Counted from the first letter of the stretch, positions 52,474 to 62,062 are shown. The stretch: DNA of 64,000 nt from Herbidospora mongoliensis (GCF_001570545.1 NZ_BBXD01000013.1:248001-312000), one strand, 5' to 3'. A program made the numbers and translations. The notes: a model not told the origin generated them from the sequence alone.

Positions 52474-53235
52474 ATGACCAAAAGGCCGAAGTCATGGTTG
52501 CTCATCGGAGCGGCCGTGGTCTGGGCCGTGGTGATCACCGGAATGGTCCTGTTCCGAGGAGGCGACTTACCGGAAGCGGCCGCTCCGAGTCCATCCCCAT
52601 CGCCATCAGACACCCCTCTGACCACCGCCGAGGTCTACCAGACGCTCCTCCCGTCGATCGTCAGGATCGAGACCAAACGGGAGGGTGACGACGACGGCGA
52701 GTCGAGCATGACCACCTCGGCCGTCGGCACCGGTGTCATCGCCAACGCCGACGGCACCATCCTGACCGCCGCCCACGTCGTCGCCTCGGCCGTGTCGATC
52801 GAGGTCTCCTACACCGACGGCAGCAAGACCGTCGCGAAGGTCGTCGGCAGCGACCCCAAGAAGGACATCGCCACCCTCATGCCGGAGAAACTCCCCGGCA
52901 CCCTCGTCCCGGCCGTGCTCGGCGGCGCCACGCAGGTCGGCGACGACATCGTCGCGATCGGCAACCCGCTCGGGCTGACCCTGAGCACCAGCAGCGGTGT
53001 CGTCTCGGGACTGGACCGCGAGGTCGCGGGTACCGAGGGCCACATCCAGTTCGACGCGACGGTGAACCCGGGCAGCTCCGGTGGGCCGCTCGTCAACGAC
53101 CGCGGCCAGGTCGTCGGCATCGTCGTGTCCCTCGCCAATCCCACCGAAGCCGGCACGTTCATCGGCATCGGTTTCGCCATGCCCATCGGCGCCGCGCTCG
53201 GCGGCGAGGGTGACGGCGACATGTTGCCGCTCTAG
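52474..53235 (+). CDS. Membrane-anchored trypsin-like protease (HtrA-like, no PDZ)
   Basis: 253 residues with one N-terminal membrane helix (WLLIGAAVVWAVVITGMVLF), a Pro/Ser linker and an extracytoplasmic S1C protease domain. The triad is complete: His in LTAAHVV, Asp in DPKKDIATL, Ser in NPGSSGGPL. It lacks the PDZ domain of typical DegP/HtrA. It is followed after 12 bp by the MoxR gene, suggesting a shared envelope quality-control role. Confidence 0.9.
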   Translation: MTKRPKSWLLIGAAVVWAVVITGMVLFRGGDLPEAAAPSPSPSPSDTPLTTAEVYQTLLPSIVRIETKREGDDDGESSMTTSAVGTGVIANADGTILTAAHVVASAVSIEVSYTDGSKTVAKVVGSDPKKDIATLMPEKLPGTLVPAVLGGATQVGDDIVAIGNPLGLTLSTSSGVVSGLDREVAGTEGHIQFDATVNPGSSGGPLVNDRGQVVGIVVSLANPTEAGTFIGIGFAMPIGAALGGEGDGDMLPL

Positions 53236-53247
53236 GAAGGATCCCCC

Positions 53248-54240
53248 GTGAGCTGGAACGACCCCGAGAACGCCCCGTCGGGTCCCGTCGAGAAGCTTCT
53301 GTACGAGGTCAAGAAGACCATCGTCGGCCAGGACGCCCTCCTGGAGCGCATGCTCGTGGCGCTGCTGGCACGCGGGCACATCCTCGTCGAGGGCGTGCCG
53401 GGCCTGGCCAAGACGCTGGCCGTGAAGTCGCTCGCCGAGGCGATGGGCGGTGACTTCCGGCGGGTGCAGTTCACCCCCGACCTGGTGCCCGCCGACATCG
53501 TCGGCACCCGCGTCTACCACCAGCCGACCGGCGAGTTCCAGGTCCAGCTCGGGCCGGTGTTCACCAACCTGCTGCTCGCCGACGAGATCAACCGGGCCCC
53601 GGCCAAGGTGCAGAGCGCCCTGCTGGAGGTGATGCAGGAACGCCAGGTCACCATCGGCCGCGAGACCCACAAGGTGCCGCACCCGTTCCTGGTCATGGCC
53701 ACCCAGAACCCGATCGAGAACGAGGGCGTCTATCCCCTGCCGGAGGCCCAGGTCGACCGGTTCATGATGAAGATCCTCGTCGGCTACCCGAGCGTGACCG
53801 AGGAGTTCGTGGTCGTCGAACGGGCCCTCACCCCGACGGCGGTCATCCAGAAGATCCTGGAGCCGTCGGCCCTGCTGGAACTCCAGCAGCAGGCCGACGC
53901 GGTCTACGTCGACCCGTCGCTGATCGAGTACGCCGTCCAGCTCGCCCACGCCAGCCGCGACCCCGCCCGCGTCGGCCAGAGCGACCTGGCCAGGTATGTC
54001 ACCTACGGCGCCAGCCCCCGCTCGTCGATCAGCCTGGTCCTCGCGGGCCGCGCGCTGGCCTACATCCGGGGGCGGGAGTACGTCGTACCGGAGGATCTCG
54101 TCGACCTCGCCCTCGACGTGATGCGGCACCGGCTGGTCCTGTCGTACGAGGCCCTCTCGGACGAGGTCACCGCCGACCTGGTCCTGTCGAAGATCCTGGC
54201 CAACCTGCCGGTGCCCAGGCCCGCCGGCCGGGGACGCTGA
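53248..54240 (+). CDS. MoxR-family AAA+ ATPase
   Basis: 330 residues. Walker A GVPGLAKT, Walker B NLLLADEINRAP, sensor 1 MATQNPIENEG and the C-terminal lid are present. MoxR ATPases act as chaperones that remodel partners carrying VWA domains; two such proteins and a DUF58 protein follow. GTG start after GGAAGG. Confidence 0.93.
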   Translation: MSWNDPENAPSGPVEKLLYEVKKTIVGQDALLERMLVALLARGHILVEGVPGLAKTLAVKSLAEAMGGDFRRVQFTPDLVPADIVGTRVYHQPTGEFQVQLGPVFTNLLLADEINRAPAKVQSALLEVMQERQVTIGRETHKVPHPFLVMATQNPIENEGVYPLPEAQVDRFMMKILVGYPSVTEEFVVVERALTPTAVIQKILEPSALLELQQQADAVYVDPSLIEYAVQLAHASRDPARVGQSDLARYVTYGASPRSSISLVLAGRALAYIRGREYVVPEDLVDLALDVMRHRLVLSYEALSDEVTADLVLSKILANLPVPRPAGRGR

Positions 54241-54243
54241 CCG

Positions 54244-55104
54244 ATGGTCACCCCGCCCGACCGGTTGCTGCGCCGCCTGGAGTGGCGGCTCGGCAGACGG
54301 CTCGACGGCCGGTTGCAGGGCGCCTACCGCACGGTGTGGCGAGGCGCCGGCATCGACTTCACCGATCTGCGCGGCTACCTGCCGGAAGACGACGTACGCC
54401 ACATCGACTGGAACGTCACCGCGCGGCTCGACGAGCCGTTCGTGCGGCTCTACACCGAAGACCGCGAGATGACCGCCTGGCTCGTCGTCGACCGGTCGGC
54501 CTCGATGCGGGCCGGCAAGACGCGGGCCGCCACCGAACTGGCGGTCAGCATCGCCCGCATCGTCTCCCGTGGCGGCAACAAGATCGGCGCCATCCTGTAC
54601 GACACCACCGAGCACCGCCTGATCCCACCCCGTAGCGGCAGGGACCAGGTCCTGCGCATCACCAAGGACCTGATGCGCGAACCGGCCCGCTCGAAGACCG
54701 TCACCGACCTGGCCGGGATGCTGCGGCTCGCGGCGGCTTCGATCCGGCAGCGCAGCCTGGTCGTGGTCATGTCCGACTTCATCGGCGACCCCGGCTGGGA
54801 GAAGCCGCTCGGGATGCTCACCCACCGGCACGAGGTAGTGGTGGTCCGCATCGTCGACCCGGCCGAACTCGAACTTCCCGACCTCGGCCTCATCGTGGTC
54901 GAGGACGCCGAGACCGGCGAGCAGTTGCTCGTCGACTCCAGCGACCCGCTGCTGCGCGACCGGCTGGCCGCCCAGGTCTCCGCTCGCGAGACCGAACTGG
55001 CGGCGGCCATGCGCCGCGCGGGTGTCGACGCCCACCACGTCACCACCGACCACGACCTCGTGGCCACGCTCCTGCGCCTGGTACGCGGACGGAGGGCCTG
55101 GTGA
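54244..55104 (+). CDS. DUF58 protein
   Basis: 286 residues with a degenerate VWA-like core typical of DUF58. The conserved GIDFTDLRGYLPEDDVRHID and LVVDRSASMRAGK are present. The start lies 3 bp after the MoxR stop; its own stop overlaps the next start (GTGA). No membrane helix is seen here, so it is probably a cytoplasmic partner of MoxR. Confidence 0.9.
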   Translation: MVTPPDRLLRRLEWRLGRRLDGRLQGAYRTVWRGAGIDFTDLRGYLPEDDVRHIDWNVTARLDEPFVRLYTEDREMTAWLVVDRSASMRAGKTRAATELAVSIARIVSRGGNKIGAILYDTTEHRLIPPRSGRDQVLRITKDLMREPARSKTVTDLAGMLRLAAASIRQRSLVVVMSDFIGDPGWEKPLGMLTHRHEVVVVRIVDPAELELPDLGLIVVEDAETGEQLLVDSSDPLLRDRLAAQVSARETELAAAMRRAGVDAHHVTTDHDLVATLLRLVRGRRAW

Positions 55105-56063
55105 CCTTCGACCAACCGCTCGTGCTGGTGCTGGCCGTGCTGCTCACGGGTGGCGCGGTGGCGGCGTACACGATCCTGCAGAAGCGGCGGAACGCCGCCT
55201 TGGCCGCGGCGGGTTTCGGCGGCCTGACCGGTGGGGGTCTGCGCAGACATCTCCCGTACGCCCTTCTCCTCGCCGCCCTGCCGGTCCTGCTGACCGGGCT
55301 GGCCCGGCCGCAGGCCGAGGTCAGCGTGCCGCGCATATCGGGCACCGTGCTGCTGGCCTTCGACATCTCCGCCAGCATGAAGGCCACCGACGTGCGGCCG
55401 TCGCGGCTGGCCGCCGCCCAGGCCGCCGCCAAGGGCTTCGTCGAGAAGCAGCCGAGCACGGTCGACATCGGGGTCATCATCTTCGGCGACCAGGCCCTGC
55501 TCACCCAGCCCCCCACCGACGACCGCCCCGCGACCCTGGCCGCCATCGACCGGGCCGGCGCCAACGGCGGCACCTCCATCGGCCGGGCCCTGCTGGTCGC
55601 GCTCGGCACGATCACCGGCAAGCCGGTCGTCCTGCCCGAAGAGGGGCAGCAGCCGCAGAGCCTGGGCTACTTCCCCGAGGCGACGGTCGTCGTCTTCTCC
55701 GACGGCCAGGAGACCGGCGGCCCCGACGTCGCCGTGGCGGCGGAGGTCGCGGCGGCGTCGGGAGTGCGCGTCCACACCGTCGGGGTGGGCACCGCCCGGG
55801 GCGCCACCGTCGAGGTCGAGGGCTTCAACCTCGCCACCGCCCTCGACGCCGACCTGCTCACCGCGGTCGCCCAGACCACCGGCGGGAAGTACCACGAAGC
55901 GGCTGACGCGCAGGCGCTCGCCGCCACGACCGACGCCATCGACCTACGGCTGACCATGAAGAAAGAACCCCTCGAACTGACCGCTCCGTTCGCCGGGGCC
56001 GCGCTGCTGCTGCTCACCCTCGGCGGCCTGCTCGGCACCCGCTGGCACGGAAGGATCGTCTGA
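55101..56063 (+). CDS. VWA-domain membrane protein (BatA-like)
   Basis: 320 residues with N-terminal (VLVLAVLLTGGAVAAYTI, then YALLLAALPVLLTGLA) and C-terminal (FAGAALLLLTLGGLLG) membrane segments flanking a VWA domain. The metal-ion site starts LLAFDISASMKATD and ends VVVFSDGQETGG. It overlaps the next VWA gene by one base. Confidence 0.9.
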   Translation: MTFDQPLVLVLAVLLTGGAVAAYTILQKRRNAALAAAGFGGLTGGGLRRHLPYALLLAALPVLLTGLARPQAEVSVPRISGTVLLAFDISASMKATDVRPSRLAAAQAAAKGFVEKQPSTVDIGVIIFGDQALLTQPPTDDRPATLAAIDRAGANGGTSIGRALLVALGTITGKPVVLPEEGQQPQSLGYFPEATVVVFSDGQETGGPDVAVAAEVAAASGVRVHTVGVGTARGATVEVEGFNLATALDADLLTAVAQTTGGKYHEAADAQALAATTDAIDLRLTMKKEPLELTAPFAGAALLLLTLGGLLGTRWHGRIV

Positions 56064-57136
56064 TGTCGCTCGGCTGGCCCCTGGCCCTGCTCGCGCTGCT
56101 CGTCGTCCCGTTACTGCTGCTGGCCCGCTGGTGGTTCAACCGCCGCCGCAAGCGCACCGCCATCACCGTCTCCAGCATCGGCCTCATCCGCGCGGCCATC
56201 CCCGGCCGCAGCGCCTGGCGGCGGCGGATCCCGGTCGCGCTGTTCCTGGTCGGCCTGGCGCTGATCGCCGCGAGCGTCGCCCGCCCCGAGGCCACGGTCT
56301 CGGTGCCGCGCGACAACACCTCGATCATCCTGGCGATGGACGCCTCGGGCTCGATGTGCTCCACCGACGTCGACCCCAACCGCCTGACCGCCGCCATCGA
56401 GGCCGCCCGCGCGTTCATCGAGCAGAGCGACGACGGCACCCGCATCGGCCTGGTCGCCTTCGCCGGCATCGCCGGCCTGCTGGTCCCCCCGACCACCGAG
56501 AAAGACCAGCTGGTCGAGGCCCTGGAGTCGCTGAAGACCTCGCGGGGCACCGCGATCGGCCAGGCGATCCTCACCTCGATCGACACCATCGCCGAATACA
56601 ACCCCAACGTCACCGAGACCGGCGTCGACCTGGCCGCGCCCACTTCAAAGGGTGACTACGAACCTGACACGATCGTGATCCTCACCGACGGCTCCAACAC
56701 CACCGGCGTCGCCCCCCTCACCGCCGCCGAACAGGCCGCCGCCCGCCGCCTGCGGGTCTTCACCATCGGTTTCGGTACGACCGAACCGGCCGCCATGGTC
56801 TGCACGGCCGACCAGGTCAGCGGCGACAACTGGCGAGGGGGCGGCGGAGGCTTCGGCCGGTGGGGCGACGACAGCGGCCTGCGCCGCCGGGTCATGCAGA
56901 TCGACGAGGAGACCCTGACCGCGGTGGCCGACACCACCGGCGGCAAGTACTTCCGCGCCGAGGACGCCGGCCAGCTCACCGAGGTCCTGACCGACCTGCC
57001 CAGCGAGATCGGCCTGCACGAGGCCAAGCAGGAGACGACGGTCTGGTTCGTCCTGTTCGGCACGTTGCTCACGTTTGCCGGGGTCGGTTTGTCTATGTGG
57101 TGGAACCGGGGGCGTCCCGTCCGGGCACTAGGCTGA
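56063..57136 (+). CDS. VWA-domain membrane protein (BatB-like)
   Basis: 357 residues, same layout as the preceding protein: two N-terminal helices, VWA with ILAMDASGSMCSTDV and IVILTDGSNTTGV, and a C-terminal helix (FVLFGTLLTFAGVGLSMWW). A Gly-rich loop (GGGGGFGRWGDD) is specific to this copy. Last gene of the protease-MoxR-DUF58-VWA-VWA operon. Confidence 0.9.
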   Translation: MSLGWPLALLALLVVPLLLLARWWFNRRRKRTAITVSSIGLIRAAIPGRSAWRRRIPVALFLVGLALIAASVARPEATVSVPRDNTSIILAMDASGSMCSTDVDPNRLTAAIEAARAFIEQSDDGTRIGLVAFAGIAGLLVPPTTEKDQLVEALESLKTSRGTAIGQAILTSIDTIAEYNPNVTETGVDLAAPTSKGDYEPDTIVILTDGSNTTGVAPLTAAEQAAARRLRVFTIGFGTTEPAAMVCTADQVSGDNWRGGGGGFGRWGDDSGLRRRVMQIDEETLTAVADTTGGKYFRAEDAGQLTEVLTDLPSEIGLHEAKQETTVWFVLFGTLLTFAGVGLSMWWNRGRPVRALG

Positions 57137-57165
57137 TTTCCGGACCAACAGGAAAGGCCCGGACG

Positions 57166-57855
57166 ATGGCACGCATATCCGAACGTCTCGCCGACCTCGC
57201 GAGCGGAGCCTTCCTCACCCAGGCGGTCGTCACCCGCCGGACGGCGCTCTCCGAGCACTTCGTCCGGGTCGACCTGCAGTCGGAGAAGTTCCGGTCGGCG
57301 TCGTACACGCCGGGGAGCAAGGTCCAGCTGCGCACCGATCGCGGCACGATGACCATGCGCACCTACACCCCGTTCGCCTGGAACGCGGCCGAGGGCACGA
57401 CCTCGCTGGTCGCCTACCGGCACGGCACCGGCCCGGCCGCCCGCTGGATCGACCGGGTGGCGCCTGGCGACCCCTGTGACCTGATGGGCCCCCGCCGCTC
57501 CCTCGACCTGACCAGCACGGCCGCCCAGGTGGTCTTCATCGGCGACGAGTCCAGCGTCGGCCTGGCCGCCGCACTCCACGAGGCCAGGCCCGAGGGCGTC
57601 ACCTACGTCCTGGAGGCCGACGTCCCGGCCGAGTACACCGAGGTCCTGGCCGGTCTCGGCGTCACCGCGACCGTCGTCCCGAAGAACAGCCACGACCTGC
57701 TGACCGTCCCCGGATCAGGCGTCTACGACCTGGTCGTCACCGGAGACGCCGCAACCGTCGGCCCGATCCGGCGCGCGGCCCGCGACTGGACGCCCGGCCC
57801 GGCGAAGACCCTCGGCAAGGCCTACTGGGCCGAAGGCCGCACCGGCCTCGACTAG
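57166..57855 (+). CDS. Siderophore-interacting (SIP) flavoprotein
   Basis: 229-residue ferredoxin-NADP-reductase-fold protein. The FAD motif is TMRTYTPFAWN; the NADP side has VVFIGDESSVGLAAAL. Family members reduce ferric siderophores in the cytoplasm, but this one is short and no siderophore gene is near, so another flavin reductase role is possible. The ATG follows GGAAAGG at a long spacing. Confidence 0.8.
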   Translation: MARISERLADLASGAFLTQAVVTRRTALSEHFVRVDLQSEKFRSASYTPGSKVQLRTDRGTMTMRTYTPFAWNAAEGTTSLVAYRHGTGPAARWIDRVAPGDPCDLMGPRRSLDLTSTAAQVVFIGDESSVGLAAALHEARPEGVTYVLEADVPAEYTEVLAGLGVTATVVPKNSHDLLTVPGSGVYDLVVTGDAATVGPIRRAARDWTPGPAKTLGKAYWAEGRTGLD

Positions 57856-58091
57856 GCATTGAGCACGACCAGCAGCACGATGGCCGCCAGCATCACCGCC
57901 GCGACGGCGGCCAGCACCAGCAGGACCGTTTTCCTGGTCCTGTCCGGCCGCACCTGGCGGCCGGTCGACGCCCGCGCGTGGGCGGCGTTCATCTCGTCGA
58001 TCCGGTTGGCGAAGTCGTGGTCCTGAGTGCGGAGCGTCTGCTCGATCTCCGTCAGGATGCGCTGTTCAGCGGCCGACATTCCCATGGGCAT
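57852..58091 (-). CDS. DUF3040 small membrane protein
   Basis: 79 residues: cytoplasmic helix SAAEQRILTEIEQTLRTQDH typical of DUF3040, basic linker, one membrane helix. An actinobacterial family of unknown function. Three Met codons cluster at the start; AAGGA favours one of the first two. The stop overlaps the SIP stop region on the other strand. Confidence 0.82.
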   Translation of the reverse strand: MPMGMSAAEQRILTEIEQTLRTQDHDFANRIDEMNAAHARASTGRQVRPDRTRKTVLLVLAAVAAVMLAAIVLLVVLNA

Positions 58092-58157
58092 GATCCTTCT
58101 CGTGGGGCAACCGGTAGGCCCGCTACCCCATAAGCGCGCTCAGGAACCGATGACGCG

Positions 58158-58781
58158 TCAGCCGTTCGCGAGCCAGACGGGGGTGGACTCCTCCCACTCG
58201 TACATACGCCGATCGCGGTGCTGGTGGATCAGGTCGGCGTTCTCGATCCGCACACACGCCGGTGGCGCGTCGACCGCCTGAAGCGCCGCCGCGACCGTGG
58301 AATAGGGCACGGCCGCGTTGCTGTAGGCGATCGAGATGTGCGGCACGAACCCCTCGTCCCGCCCCCGCACCTGCGGCCACACCTCGGCGATCGCCTGCCG
58401 GACGGCCAGCCGCACGGCCGCCACGGGCTCGGCCGGCGTCACGTCCCACCGGACGGCCTCCCGCGTGATCACCGGCCGGTCGAGCACGATCTCGAACGCG
58501 GGCAGCAACGCGAGCCGCCGGGTGGCGGCGCTGACCATCGCCCGCATGTCCTCGTCGGGCACCTCGTCGGTGAACCCGACGTGCTGCATGGTCAGGTGCA
58601 GCGACATGTCGGGCACCGGGTCCAGCCCGGCGATCTCCTTGAGCGCCTGCCGGTAGACATCGGCCAGGCGGTGGACGCCGAGCGCGTCCCGGAAGGTCAG
58701 GTGCCAGGCATAGCCCCGCCGCCCCACCCGCCACCCGGGCCGCCACCACCAGTGATCCACCATCTGCTCTTCATCGCTCAT
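58158..58781 (-). CDS. 2H phosphoesterase (2'-5' RNA ligase-like)
   Basis: 207 residues with the paired catalytic motifs of the 2H superfamily: SLHLTMQHVGF (HxT) and VPHISIAYSN (HxS). Such enzymes open 2',3'-cyclic phosphates or related esters on RNA or small nucleotides. The ATG overlaps the stop of the acyl-CoA oxidase-like gene (ATGA), an unexpected partner. Substrate unknown. Confidence 0.85.
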   Translation of the reverse strand: MSDEEQMVDHWWWRPGWRVGRRGYAWHLTFRDALGVHRLADVYRQALKEIAGLDPVPDMSLHLTMQHVGFTDEVPDEDMRAMVSAATRRLALLPAFEIVLDRPVITREAVRWDVTPAEPVAAVRLAVRQAIAEVWPQVRGRDEGFVPHISIAYSNAAVPYSTVAAALQAVDAPPACVRIENADLIHQHRDRRMYEWEESTPVWLANG

Positions 58782-60478
58782 GCGGTCTCCTCCCGAACGT
58801 CGATCAGCGACAGGGTGCGGCGGGCGTGGGTCACGGCGTCCGGGGCCGTGATCGGGTGCCGGGCCGACACGTCTTCGTGGATCATGAACCCGTCGACCAG
58901 GGTGAGGGCGTGCGGCGCGAGGTCGGCGTACGCCTCGTCCCGCATCGTCGGAAACGCCTCCACCTGGGCCGCCGTGAGATGTCCCGCGGCCAGCAGGTCG
59001 CCCGTGGCGGGCGCGAGCAGCCGCAGCGCGAGCAACCGGTGGAGGACGCGGAGCAGAGCGACGTCCGTCTTCCGGGCGGCGCTCAGCAGTTCCCCCGCCG
59101 CCATGCGACCGGCCATCGCCTCGGCGTACCGGAGCGCGGCCGTCGACGTGCGGTTCCACCGGTCGAGCGGACCGCGCCGCCCCTTGGCCCGCAGCGCCGT
59201 CCGGGCGCGATCACGCCAGATTCCCTCGGCGAGGACGAGGAGGTTCTGCAGGAGGTCGGGGTCGGGCCCGGGGTCCGCACCGCTCAGCAGGAGTTCCCCC
59301 GCCGCCTTCACCATGATGGCGAGGTTGTCGCCTTCGGCGGTGATGAGCCCCTCGAAGGCGGTCTGGATCGGGGCGATGCCGTTGGCGTCGAAGAGCCCGT
59401 GCGCCCCGCACCGTTCCCGCGCCTCGATGATCACCTGGCGGCCCTGCCAGGTGACCCAGGCCTTGGTGAGGGCCACCCGGGTCTCGTCGCCGGCGTCCGC
59501 CACGGCGGCGCGGTGCAGCAGCGTGGCGGCGTAAGCCGTGGCCAGCCCGTCGAGCAGGGGCGCGTGGTGGCTGCGGTAGGCCCAGACCGGCACGCTCGCG
59601 TCAGTGCCGCCGGTCAGCGCCGCGACCTGCCGGACGTGCGCGTAGCGGACCGCCAGCGCCAGCGCGTGCCGGACAGCCCCGACCGCGCAGGCGCTCATGC
59701 ACAGCTTCCCGGCGGTGACCCGCCCGATGGAGTGGAGCATGCGCCGCCGCCGGTTACCGATGGGGCTGGTGAACACGCCGTCGGCGCCGATCCGGCCGTG
59801 CGGCCCTTGGAGCAGGGCGTCCGGGCCCAGCTTGACCTGGTCGAACGTGGTGAGACAGTGGTCGATCGCCGGTCCCAGCTTCGGCTTGAGCAACTCCACC
59901 CGCACCCCGGGAGCGTCCAGCGGGACGACGAACAGGAACACCCCCTGATCGGTCTCGCCGTCGATCAGCCGGGCCGCCACCACGGCCGTCTTCGGACCGC
60001 CGATGGCGCTGGTGTTCGGCATGAACTTGGTCGCCGCGACGTCGGGCGTGTGCAGCACGAAGCCGACGCCGTCGCGGGTCGCCGTGGTGCCCATGCGGGC
60101 GGCATTGTTGCCGTGGCCGATCTCGGTGCACAGGAAGGTCCCGACGCGTCGCCGACCACCGACCTCCCGGCCGTGGTCGAGGAGGCTGCCCAGGAACAGG
60201 TTGTAGTGAATCCCGGCGACCGTGGCCAGCCCACCGTCGACAGGGGCCGCCCATTCGTGCAGCGCGGCCAGGCTCTCCGGATCACCGACGAGCTTCTCGA
60301 CATCGTGTACGTGCCGGTCGACGACCCTCAGCCGGTCATAGGTGGCCGCGATCCGGTCTTCGTAGCCGAGGTCGGCGACCTCGGCCGGGTCGAACCGGGC
60401 GAACAGATCTCGCCAGGGTGCGTGCACATCCGCGTACCGGAACCCGAACAGCGCCTCGGCCAATGCCATGGCTACCAC
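58778..60478 (-). CDS. Acyl-CoA dehydrogenase/oxidase-like flavoprotein
   Basis: 566 residues, longer than standard acyl-CoA dehydrogenases and closer to acyl-CoA oxidases. The N-domain has GTFLCTEIGHGNNAARMGTT, the middle VAATKFMPNTSAIGGPKTAV; RERCGAHGLFDANGIAPI contains the region expected for the FAD-binding C-domain. The GTG at 60478 is preferred since GGAGG lies 8 nt upstream; the ATG three codons on has no site. Substrate chain length is unknown. Confidence 0.85.
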   Translation of the reverse strand: MVAMALAEALFGFRYADVHAPWRDLFARFDPAEVADLGYEDRIAATYDRLRVVDRHVHDVEKLVGDPESLAALHEWAAPVDGGLATVAGIHYNLFLGSLLDHGREVGGRRRVGTFLCTEIGHGNNAARMGTTATRDGVGFVLHTPDVAATKFMPNTSAIGGPKTAVVAARLIDGETDQGVFLFVVPLDAPGVRVELLKPKLGPAIDHCLTTFDQVKLGPDALLQGPHGRIGADGVFTSPIGNRRRRMLHSIGRVTAGKLCMSACAVGAVRHALALAVRYAHVRQVAALTGGTDASVPVWAYRSHHAPLLDGLATAYAATLLHRAAVADAGDETRVALTKAWVTWQGRQVIIEARERCGAHGLFDANGIAPIQTAFEGLITAEGDNLAIMVKAAGELLLSGADPGPDPDLLQNLLVLAEGIWRDRARTALRAKGRRGPLDRWNRTSTAALRYAEAMAGRMAAGELLSAARKTDVALLRVLHRLLALRLLAPATGDLLAAGHLTAAQVEAFPTMRDEAYADLAPHALTLVDGFMIHEDVSARHPITAPDAVTHARRTLSLIDVREETA

Positions 60479-60608
60479 TGTGACCACCTCCGACGACAGT
60501 AAACACGCTCCGTGATCAAGGAGTGGCAATCGGTCGCTCCGCTTCTGGGACGAGCCCGCCGCAGGCCCCCCGACCTGGGCTTCTTAGAGTGGGAGGTGGG
60601 AGGCATCG

Positions 60609-61490
60609 ATGAGCGATCACCCGATCCTGATCACCGGCGCGACCGGCAAGACCGGCGCGGAAGCGGCCCGCGACCTGCTGGAACAGGGCCTGCCGGTACG
60701 CGCCCTCGTCCACCGCCAAGACGATCGATCGACCAGGCTGGCCACGCTGGGCGCGGAGATCGCCACCGGCGACCTGCTCGACATCGACGCCGTGCGCCGC
60801 GCCCTCGAAGGCGTCCGCCGGGCCTACTTCGTCTACCCGATCGAGCCCGGCCTCATCGAGGCGACCACGACCTTCGCCCAGGCCGGCGCCGAGGCGGGCC
60901 TCGAAGTAGTGGTCAACATGTCGCAGATCTCCGCCCGCCGCACCTCCCACAGCGACGCCGCCCGCCAGCACTGGCTCGCCGAACGCGTTCTCGACTGGTC
61001 GCCGGCAGGAGCCGTCCACCTGCGACCCACGTTCTTCGCCGAATGGCTCCCGATCAACTGGAGGTTCACCGACGGCACGGGCGTCCTGCGCCTCCCCTTC
61101 GCCGAGGGCCGCCACGCCCCGATCGCCGCCACCGACCAGGCCCGCGTGATCGCCGCCATCCTGGCGAACCCCGACGAGCACATCGGCCACACCTATCCGC
61201 TGTACGGCCCGGTCGAGATGAACCACCACGAGATCGCCGAAGTGATGTCCGGGGTGCTGGGAGTGCCGGTCCGCTACGACCCGATCAGCACCGACGCCTA
61301 CGCCGAGATCCTGCGAGACGTCGGCCGGTCAGAACACCTGATCCAGCACCTGTCGGCCGTGGCCATCGACTACCGCGAGGGGATCTTCGCCGGCACCGAC
61401 GACACCATCGAGCGGATCACCGGCAAGCCCCCGCAAACCGTCGAGCAGTACGTCACCACGAACCGGAACCTGTTCCCGACCACTCGTTGA
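60609..61490 (+). CDS. NmrA-like NAD(P)-binding protein
   Basis: 293-residue atypical short-chain dehydrogenase. The dinucleotide loop is LITGATGKTGAEAAR; further motifs are ATGDLLDIDAVRRALEG and YPLYGPVEMNHHEIA. The usual catalytic Tyr-Lys pair is absent, so it may be a redox sensor or quinone-reductase-like (QorB type). GGAGG precedes the start at a slightly long distance. Confidence 0.87.
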   Translation: MSDHPILITGATGKTGAEAARDLLEQGLPVRALVHRQDDRSTRLATLGAEIATGDLLDIDAVRRALEGVRRAYFVYPIEPGLIEATTTFAQAGAEAGLEVVVNMSQISARRTSHSDAARQHWLAERVLDWSPAGAVHLRPTFFAEWLPINWRFTDGTGVLRLPFAEGRHAPIAATDQARVIAAILANPDEHIGHTYPLYGPVEMNHHEIAEVMSGVLGVPVRYDPISTDAYAEILRDVGRSEHLIQHLSAVAIDYREGIFAGTDDTIERITGKPPQTVEQYVTTNRNLFPTTR

Positions 61491-61499
61491 GCGGTGCCG

Positions 61500-62036
61500 T
61501 CACTCTGGCACGGTCCTTTCCGGCACGACGACGAGGTTGACGATGCGGCGGGTGCGGCCCTCGCCCGCGGGCAGGTCGACCCGGCTGACGACGGCGTTCT
61601 GGATCTCCCCGACCATCGCCGCGAACTCTTCGTCGGACAGGTTCACTATCGCCTGCCGGTAGACCACACCATCTGAGGTCGGTTCGGCGTCGTCGGCCTT
61701 CAGGTAGCGCTCGAAATCGGCCAGCAGTGACACGACGAACGTGGTGAACGCCCGTCTGTGGTCCTCGGGCGTCATGGTCGCCCGCGCCGCCGGGTCGACC
61801 GTCGCCTTCTCCGAGCGCACCCGGTAACTGCGCACCACGATGCCGCGCACGCGGGTCTCGCCCGCCACCTCCAGCACCCCCGCCTCGGCCAGCAGGGCGA
61901 TGTGCCGGTACATCGTCGCGGGGGCGATGTCGGGCAGGCGGTCGCGGAGCTGGTTGGTGTTCAGGGGGTCACCGTCGAACAGGGCTTGCAGGATGCGCAT
62001 CCGGACGGGGTGCAGGAGAAGGTCTGCGGTTGCCAT
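61500..62036 (-). CDS. ArsR/HTH_20-like transcriptional regulator
   Basis: 178 residues. The winged helix is LLLHPVRMRILQALFDGDPL, then TNQLRDRLPDIAPATMYRHI, and a C-terminal effector-like domain (FERYLKADDAEPTSDGVVYR). It is divergent from the hydrolase/CPBP operon and the palindrome at 62063 lies between them, so it probably represses both directions. Confidence 0.88.
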   Translation of the reverse strand: MATADLLLHPVRMRILQALFDGDPLNTNQLRDRLPDIAPATMYRHIALLAEAGVLEVAGETRVRGIVVRSYRVRSEKATVDPAARATMTPEDHRRAFTTFVVSLLADFERYLKADDAEPTSDGVVYRQAIVNLSDEEFAAMVGEIQNAVVSRVDLPAGEGRTRRIVNLVVVPERTVPE

Positions 62037-62062
62037 GGCCCGAGTCTCTCACATACGATAAT

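Noticed and set aside
52606-55053. 815-codon minus-strand open frame opposite protease/MoxR/DUF58
   Set aside because: Antisense shadow with Gly/Asp/Val-biased composition; the plus strand has intact catalytic motifs throughout.
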